A stretch of 25,865 bases of DNA. It comes from JANLSE01 sp038214135 (GTDB lineage: Bacteria > Chloroflexota > Chloroflexia > Chloroflexales > Roseiflexaceae). How positions within the stretch are numbered: position 1 is the first letter of the stretch; every line of letters begins with the position of its first letter. The stretch is from positions 1-25,865 of the forward strand of contig JBBQSD010000088.1 of the NCBI GenBank assembly GCA_038214135.1, given 5' to 3'. Both the position numbers and the translations under genes were made by a program. Positions 18,001 to 24,700 of the stretch are shown piece by piece. Below the pieces are notes generated by a model. That model was given only the letters and a program-made list of their open reading frames with translations, had not been told where the DNA came from and searched no databases.

Positions 18001-21000
18001 TTTGCAATACAGGATTTCAGCATCCGCGAGGCGCTTATTCTACCCGAGAATGGCGAGCGCGATGTGCAACTAATAATGGCTGCCGATGGGCAGGAAGCCA
18101 GTTTTGAGATCCTGAGCCATGATCGGCAGCTCGATCAATGGGCGCTGCACGCGAACGGGCGGTTGTTGCCAGCCACAAACGTCCCATCGGCGACGACGCT
18201 CTTTCAGCCTGCTGTGGTTCAGGTGCGCTGTGAACAGCATATCGCTGGTGCCGATTATTATGAGCGGCTGTATGCACATGGACTCGAGTTTGGTAGCAGT
18301 TTCCGCGGCCTCACCGATATCTGGCGGCGCGATGGTGAGGCACTCGGGCGGGTGGTGCTGCCTGAAGCAATTGCTACTGAGGCACCAGCCTATGGCATTC
18401 ATCCAGCCATGCTCGATGCCTGCTTCCATCTGCTTGGCGCACCACTGAGCGCAAGCATTGAGCAGACCAGCTATCTGCTGATCGCAATCGAGCGTTTTCA
18501 GATCTATGCACGCCCAGGCGGCCAATTGTGGAACCATACCGTGTTGCGGCCAGGGTACGAAAAGGCTGGCGAAACATTCACTGGCGATATTCGGCTGTAT
18601 AACGATGATGGGTATCTGGTGGCCGAGGCGCTTGGGCTGCATCTCAAGCTGGCTGGCCGCGAGGCGCTGCTGCGGGCGACCCGCCAACTGACCAACGATT
18701 GGCTGTATGAGGTGCAATGGCAGCCCAAGGCCATTGCGAATACGCAAACACTTGCGCTGTCACTCGCACCAGATGTGGTTGCAGATCTATCCAATCGAGT
18801 TCCGGCGCTTGCTGCACAGCACGGCCTGGCCGCCTATCGCGAACTGCTGCCTGCGCTCGATACACTCAGCCTGGCCTATATCGTTGAAGCACTGCACACG
18901 CTCGGATGGGTGCCACGCCCGACTGAACGAGTGAATGCTGCACATCTGGCCGCACAACTGGGCGTGATACCAGGCCATGAGCGGCTGTTTGGCCGCATGC
19001 TTGCGATCCTTGCCGAAGAAGGCTGGCTGAAGAGATCTGGCCAGGATTGGCTGGTCGCTGAACCAACGTCGGTTGGCGATGCCAGCGCGATTGCTGCCGA
19101 TCTGCACATGCGCTTCCCAAAGAGCGCTGCCGAGATTACGCTGGCCGAGCGCTGTGGCAGCCGATTGGCTGATGTGCTGCGTGGCACTACCGACCCGCTG
19201 CACCTGCTGTTTCCATCTGGCTCACAGGAGACAGCCGAGCAAATCTATCGCGATGCGCCATTCGCCCGCATTGCCAACCAGCTTGTTGCCGATGTCGTTG
19301 CCGCTGCTGCCGCTGACCTGACTACCGGTCGCAGCCTGCGTATCCTGGAGATCGGTGGAGGCACTGGTGCGACAACGGCTGCCGTGTTGCCAGTGTTGCC
19401 AGCTGGCCGCGCCGAATACTGCTTCACCGATATATCGCCGCTGTTTACGGCGCGAGCCGCCGAGCGTTTCGCTATACAACCCGGTCTGCGCTGCCAGGTA
19501 CTCGATATCGAGCGCGATCCGGCAACCCAGGGGTTTGAGGCTGGCCAATTCGACATCATTATCGCGGCGAATGTACTGCATGCAACCAGTAATTTACGCC
19601 ATGCACTCGACCATACGCGGCGTCTGCTTGCGCCACATGGCCTACTACTACTAGTTGAAGGAACCCGCCAAAGCCGCTGGACAGATATCACCTTTGGCCT
19701 GACTGAAGGCTGGTGGCGCTTCTCCGATAGCGATCTGCGCACTGATTACCCGCTGCTTGAGCGCACCAGATGGATCGAATTGCTGACATCGGTTGGATTG
19801 TGTGATGCGGCAACAATTCCAGCGCCAGCCGAGGCGGATATTGCTGGACAGGCGATTATGCTGGCCCGTGCGCCATTGGCAACCGGCGTACTAGCAACCG
19901 CAGACAACTGGCTCATCCTGGCCGATGGTGGCGGCATTGGCCAGCAACTCAGCGATCTGCTTGGGCAGCGTGGTATTACCGCAACCCTGATCGCTTCCGG
20001 CGATTCGGCAGTAGTAGCAGCGAACTATCAGCGAATTATTGATCTGCGTGGCCTGGATGCGCCGCTTCCGAATGCGACATTGAGCGCATCCGAGCTACAG
20101 GATGCTGTCGCCAGAACCACTGGCGCAACACTCAGCCTGGTTCAGAAATTGGTTGCAACTGGCGCGGCGGGCGAACTATGGATCGTGACACGTGGCGCGC
20201 AGGCTGTTGGCAATCTGCCCGCTGTACCAAGCCAGGCACCACTATGGGGCCTTGGGCGCGTGATTGCGTTAGAACACCCTGAGTTGTGGGGCGGCCTGAT
20301 CGATCTGGACTCTGCTGGCACCCTAGCCGATGATGCAGCTGCGCTACTTGCGGAGCTGTTGCATAGCGATGGCGAGGACCAGATAGCACTGCGCGATCAC
20401 CAGCGATTGGTGGCGCGGCTGGCCCGCCGTGGCCTACCGGTCGCACGAGCAACACAATGGCAACCAGATGCGAGCTACCTGATCACCGGCGGCTTGGGCG
20501 GGCTGGGCCTGAAGCTGGCCCATTGGATGGCCGAATCCGGTGCACGAACCATCGTGCTGACCAGCCGACGCGGCCTGCCTGCACGCGAGCAATGGGATAG
20601 GCTTGCGCCAGCGAGCCGCGAGACCGATCAGGTTGCGGCTATCCGTGCGATTGAGGCGCTTGGTGCTAGGGTACAGATCGTCGCCGCTGATGTCTCCGAC
20701 AGGACAGCGATGCAGGCACTGTTTGATCGCTTTGGTCGCGATCTGCCGCCGCTGCGCGGTATTGTCCATGCTGCAACAGCACTGAGCAATTGGAGCATTG
20801 CCACCCTGCCGCAGGAAGCGCTGCACGATATGCTGGCCCCGAAAGTTGCTGGCACATGGCTGCTACACGAACTGAGCCGCGAACTGCCGCTTGACTTCTT
20901 CGTACTCTTTTCTTCAACCACAGCGCTATGGGGTTCGCGTGAATTGGCCCATTATGCTGCCGCCAATCAGTTCCTGGATGCGCTGGCCCACTATCGGCGG

Positions 21001-21702
21001 GCGCAGGGTTTGCCGGCGCTCAGCATCAATTGGGGCACCTGGGACGAGATGCGCGTCGCATCGGATGCCGAGCGCCGTACCGTCGCCAGTTTCGGACTCA
21101 GCCCGCTGCCATCCGATCAGGCGCTCGAACTATTCGGCAGCCTGCTTACCAGCGCAGATACGGCACAGATTGCCATTGCTGCCGTCGATTGGAGCCTGCT
21201 CAAACCAGCCTATGAGACGCGCCGCCAGCGCCCATTCCTGGAACTGATGGCGACCCGCTCGGTAACTCGCCAGGTAGGTGCCACGGTAGAGCAACCAGCA
21301 CTTCTGGGTCAGATCGATGGCCTACCCGTTGGGGAGCGCCGCGATAGGATTGTGGCATTCTTACGCGGCGAAGTCGCACGGGCGCTTGGCATTAAATCGG
21401 CTCAGTCGATCGACACAGGCACTGGCCTGTTCGAGATGGGCATGGATTCGCTGATGTCTGTCGAACTGAAGGCACGAATTGAGACAGCGGTTGGGAAGAG
21501 TTTACCATCAACACTCACATTCAACTATCCAACAATTGATGCGTTGACGGGATTTCTGGATGGAAGCGTGCTGCCGGTTGCAGCGCAAGCAGTTCCAGTG
21601 CAGGTGGTGCAGGCAAGAGCTAGCAGCCCGGTTATTGGTGATGACATGTCTGAGGATGATCTCGCTGTCCTTCTTGCAGCGAAGCTGGCCCGCAGGCGGT
21701 AG
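15034..21702 (+). CDS. Type I modular PKS, one module: KS-AT-DH-cMT-KR-ACP
   Basis: 2222 residues. N-terminal coiled coil about 8-35 (LSPKRLALLAIDLQAKLDAA). KS 36-460: Cys207, His342 (ETHGTGT, Thr for the usual Ala), His382. AT about 565-860: GHG at 571-573, Ser657 in GHSAGEY, IAAH at 757-760, so the same unusual class as the KS-AT-cMT-ACP protein. DH about 895-1190: His960 in a complete HxxxGxxxxP (HRIYGSALLP), Asp1128 in HPAMLD, FGSS instead of FGPS. cMT about 1215-1600: ILEIGGGTGA at 1437-1446, His1516, Glu1542, LTEGWWRF. KR structural half about 1625-1800, with no ER inserted. KR about 1812-2010: TGGLGGLG, Ser1961, Tyr1974, Asn1978 complete; no LDD, and Trp1966 lies 8 residues before Tyr (W141 position), the A-type L-hydroxyl fingerprint. 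ACP about 2100-2175, Ser2139 in MGMDSLMSVEL. Tail: MSEDDLAVLL. Predicted unit: alpha-methyl with either a double bond or, if the DH is idle, an L-configured hydroxyl. Confidence 0.95.
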   Translation: MSDLFERISKLSPKRLALLAIDLQAKLDAAEQGRNEPVAIVGMACRFPGASSPEAYWDLLHNGVDAIREIPPSRWDVDAYYDPDPDAPGKLATRWGGFLDQIDHFDPQMFGIAPREAASMDPQQRLLLEVGWEAIERAGYAPDSLHGSSTGVFVGLCNADYGQLLMDGDDQHFDMYLSTGNAASVASGRLSYVFGFQGPAISVDTACSSSLVALHLAIQSLRDGACRMALAGGVNVILSPKTTMTLSRARMMASDGRCKAFDARADGFVRAEGCGLVVLKRLTDARADGDTILAVIRGSAINQDGRSNGLTAPNGPSQVAVIRAALADAQVAPAELSYVETHGTGTSLGDPIEAQALGAALGVGRPPEQPLIIGSVKTNIGHLESAAGIAGLIKVVLMLQHAEIPPHLHLTRPSPYIAWDELPLALPTNITPWSTANGRRLAGVSSFGFSGTNAHIILESAPPALAPAIADIERPLHLLKLAARSAVALRELADRYAHYLAANPCASLADIAYSAAIGRSELNHRCAIIAETPEQAQAALAAYAANTTHESIVSGMLHNQRQPDVVFLFTGHGSHYVNMGRQLYQTQPVFRAALNHCAEVLLPLVDRPLLELLFDDTGSRALEKMAYSQPALFAIEYALATLWQSWGVRPVAVAGHSAGEYVAAVIAGVFSLEDGLKLIAARGRLMGSLPADGAMAAVLASEERVARAIAPYNGQISIAAINGPHSVALSGNASALQSLLEKLRADGIEVRPLSIPIAAHSPQVDPILDAFERVAKEVRYNPPQIEVISGMTGQLAQGDDLVNASYWRHHLRQAVRFADAMRTLYDQGRRIFVEIGPHPTLLNMGRHILPEHECAWLPSLRSVHDEWQQMLQSAGALYTNGINLDWASFDAPYPRRRVVLPTYPFQRERHWMTASQRRPGRTLAKGEHPLLGRRLRSPHLRDSVFETQLGAHYPAFLDHHRIYGSALLPSPVYLEMARAAAQSALGGGLFAIQDFSIREALILPENGERDVQLIMAADGQEASFEILSHDRQLDQWALHANGRLLPATNVPSATTLFQPAVVQVRCEQHIAGADYYERLYAHGLEFGSSFRGLTDIWRRDGEALGRVVLPEAIATEAPAYGIHPAMLDACFHLLGAPLSASIEQTSYLLIAIERFQIYARPGGQLWNHTVLRPGYEKAGETFTGDIRLYNDDGYLVAEALGLHLKLAGREALLRATRQLTNDWLYEVQWQPKAIANTQTLALSLAPDVVADLSNRVPALAAQHGLAAYRELLPALDTLSLAYIVEALHTLGWVPRPTERVNAAHLAAQLGVIPGHERLFGRMLAILAEEGWLKRSGQDWLVAEPTSVGDASAIAADLHMRFPKSAAEITLAERCGSRLADVLRGTTDPLHLLFPSGSQETAEQIYRDAPFARIANQLVADVVAAAAADLTTGRSLRILEIGGGTGATTAAVLPVLPAGRAEYCFTDISPLFTARAAERFAIQPGLRCQVLDIERDPATQGFEAGQFDIIIAANVLHATSNLRHALDHTRRLLAPHGLLLLVEGTRQSRWTDITFGLTEGWWRFSDSDLRTDYPLLERTRWIELLTSVGLCDAATIPAPAEADIAGQAIMLARAPLATGVLATADNWLILADGGGIGQQLSDLLGQRGITATLIASGDSAVVAANYQRIIDLRGLDAPLPNATLSASELQDAVARTTGATLSLVQKLVATGAAGELWIVTRGAQAVGNLPAVPSQAPLWGLGRVIALEHPELWGGLIDLDSAGTLADDAAALLAELLHSDGEDQIALRDHQRLVARLARRGLPVARATQWQPDASYLITGGLGGLGLKLAHWMAESGARTIVLTSRRGLPAREQWDRLAPASRETDQVAAIRAIEALGARVQIVAADVSDRTAMQALFDRFGRDLPPLRGIVHAATALSNWSIATLPQEALHDMLAPKVAGTWLLHELSRELPLDFFVLFSSTTALWGSRELAHYAAANQFLDALAHYRRAQGLPALSINWGTWDEMRVASDAERRTVASFGLSPLPSDQALELFGSLLTSADTAQIAIAAVDWSLLKPAYETRRQRPFLELMATRSVTRQVGATVEQPALLGQIDGLPVGERRDRIVAFLRGEVARALGIKSAQSIDTGTGLFEMGMDSLMSVELKARIETAVGKSLPSTLTFNYPTIDALTGFLDGSVLPVAAQAVPVQVVQARASSPVIGDDMSEDDLAVLLAAKLARRR

Positions 21703-21777
21703 CACTCTGCTCAACGAAAGCAATAATGGCAATACCCTGGCTGCGACAACATCGTATAAGAGATAGGCAAGGCTCAT
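21703..21777 (+). other. 75-bp intergenic spacer
   Basis: The gap before the last PKS gene. Apart from the Shine-Dalgarno sequence near its end I see no hairpin, promoter or small ORF in it. Read-through transcription from the previous gene is likely. Confidence 0.5.
21769..21772 (+). promoter_or_regulatory. Ribosome binding site of the 3'-truncated PKS gene
   Basis: AAGG lies 5 nt before the ATG at 21778, a modest match to the Shine-Dalgarno consensus. The ATG gives a protein beginning MQESPQLNDRR and running into the docking coiled coil, as in the other proteins. Confidence 0.55.
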
Positions 21778-24700
21778 ATGCAAGAATCCCCACAACTCAA
21801 TGACCGCCGCGCACTATTGCAACAAGCTATGCAAGCGCTCGATGAGATGCAGGCCAGGCTTGATGCGGTTGAACAGGCCAAGACTGAGCCTATCGCTATT
21901 GTTGGCATGAGTTGCCGCTTTCCCGGCGATGCCAATAGCCCGGAAGCATACTGGAATCTGCTGTGCAATGGTGTTGATGCGATCAGCGAGTGCCCACCCG
22001 AACGGCTCACATTCGGCGCATCGCTCGAATCAATCCAGGAACCCTCCAGCGACAAACCGATCTGGTATGGCGGCTTCCTGAAAAATATTGATCAGTTCGA
22101 CCCCCAGTTCTTCGGCATCTCACCGCGCGAGGCTGTAACCATGGATCCGCAGCAACGCCTGGCGCTTGAAGTGAGTTGGGAGGCGCTTGAGCGTGCTGGG
22201 ATTGCTCCCGAAAGCCTGATGGGCAGCCTGACTGGCGTGTTCCTTGGCGTCAGTGCCCACGATTACAGTGAGATCGTGCGCGCTGGCAGCGCAAACAACC
22301 TTGATGGCTATGCAGCCACTGGTGGTTCGCTGAATGTCGCCGCCGGGCGAATTGCCTTTACGCTTGGGCTACAGGGGCCTTGTATGGCGCTCGACACAGC
22401 CTGTTCATCATCGTTGGTTGCGGTACACCTAGCCTGCCAGAGCCTACGCAGCCGCGAATCCAACCTCGCGCTCGCCGGCGGTGTCAATGCCGTTCTGCTC
22501 ACCGATGGCTTCGTGGCCTTCAATACCTGGGGCATGATGGCCAGTGATGGCCGTTGCAAAACCTTTGATGCTGCTGCCGATGGCTTCGTGCGCTCTGAGG
22601 GCTGTGGCATGATTGTGCTGAAGCGGCTCTCCGATGCAATGGCCGATGGCGATACCGTGCTGGCGGTGATCCGTGGCTCGGCAGTCAACCAGGATGGGCG
22701 CAGCAGTGGGCTGACGGTTCCAAATGGCCCGGCCCAGCAAGCGATGATGCGACAGGCGCTGGCCAGTGCTGGCATTGAACCTGCTGCCGTTCAGTATGTT
22801 GAAGCCCACGGTACTGGCACAGCTATCGGCGATCCAATCGAGGTTGAGGCGCTTGGCGCTGTGCTAGGCCAGGGGCGCACCGCCGATCAGCCACTCGTTC
22901 TGGCCTCGGTCAAGACGAATATTGGGCACCTTGAATCGGCATCCGGCATCGCTGGCATGATCAAAGTCGTCCTGGCGATGCTCCATGGTGCCATCCCGCC
23001 ACACCTGCATCTACGCGAGCGTAGCCCGAAGATCCCCTGGCCGGATTTCCCGATCATCATTCCAAGCGAGATGCATCCATGGCCAGGGGTCGATGGGCAG
23101 CGTATTGCTGGGGTGACTGGCTTTGGCTTCAGTGGCACGAATGCCCACGTCCTGCTTGAATCCGCGCCTGTGATCGAGCATTCCACGCCAACCATACCCG
23201 CCATTGCAACACCAGGATTGCTGGTTCTTTCGGCCAAGAGTGAACCAGCGCTGCGTGCGCTAGCTGGCCGATTCCACAATCATCTGACTGCGCAACCCGA
23301 TCTATCGCTTGCGGATATCTGCGCGACTGCCGCAACTGGCCGTTCACATTTCGTCAACCGTATGGCCGTTACCGCCGATGCAACTGCGCAGCTCAGTGAG
23401 CGCCTGGCCACATTTGCGGACGGGCAGACACCAGTTGGCCTTGTGCAGGGCCGTGCCGCACGCCCACGGGTGGCATTTCTGTTCACCGGCCAGGGCGCAC
23501 AATACCCTGGCATGGCTCGTACCCTCTACCAAGCACAACCAGCCTTTCGCGCCGCACTCGACCATTGTGCCGCGCTGTTACAACCACAATTGGATCGGCC
23601 ACTGCTCGATCTGCTGTTCGACGCCGCCGATCCCAATGATCGGGCGCACCCGTTACATCAGACTGCCTACACCCAACCGGCGCTGTTTGCCATCGAATAT
23701 GCCCTGGCGGAACTCTGGCGCTCGTGGGGCATCACGCCACAGGCGGTACTTGGTCATTCGGTTGGCGAATATGTCGCCGCTGTGCTGGCTGGTGTGTTCT
23801 CGCTCGAAGATGGATTGCGCCTGATTGTCGCTCGTGGTCGGCTGATGCAGGCGCTTCCGGCTGGCGGCGCGATGGCAGCGATCTTCGCATCAGTAGAAGC
23901 AGTTCGCGCCGCAGTCGTACCGCATACTGCTGTACTGGATGTGGCCGCGATCAATGGCCCCGAGCATACCGTGATCGCTGGCGCAGCCGATGCCATCGCC
24001 ATGGTCAGTGCCCAGTTTGCGGAAGCTGGCGTGCGTGTGCAGCCGCTGACCGTCTCGCACGCCTTCCATTCACCATTGATGGAGCCGATGCTTGCAGCCT
24101 TTGCGACCGTGGCCGCCAGTATTCGCTATAGTGTGCCGCGCCTGCGCCTGATCTCCAATGTCTCTGGTGGGTTCGCCGATGAAAGCGTGGCCAGCGCCGA
24201 TTACTGGGTGCGCCATGTGCGGGCAGCGGTGCAGTTTGCCGCTGGAATGGCGGCGCTTCAGGCGGAGGGCTACGATACATTCATCGAGATTGGCCCACAT
24301 CCCGTGCTGCTTGGCATGGGCCAGGGCTGCCTGCCAGCAGGAAACGCAACCTGGCTTGCATCATTGCGCCGCAATCGTGATGATCAGCAACAGATTCTCA
24401 CAAGCCTCGGTGAGCTGTATACACACGGGGCACGCATCAATTGGGCAGCAGTCGCGCATGGCCAGCACGAACGTCTGTCATTGCCAACATACCCATTCCA
24501 GCGCCAGCGCTACTGGGCCGATCCACCACGGCGGCGGAAAAGCACTGTCGCTGGTGTTCACCCACTGCTTGGTCGGCGCTCACGTTCGCCGTTGATCCGT
24601 GAGACACTCTATGAGGCACAGATCAGCGCCGATGAGCCAGCATGGCTCGCCGATCATCGGGTGTATGATCGGATCATCTTTCCCGGTAGCGCCTATCTCG

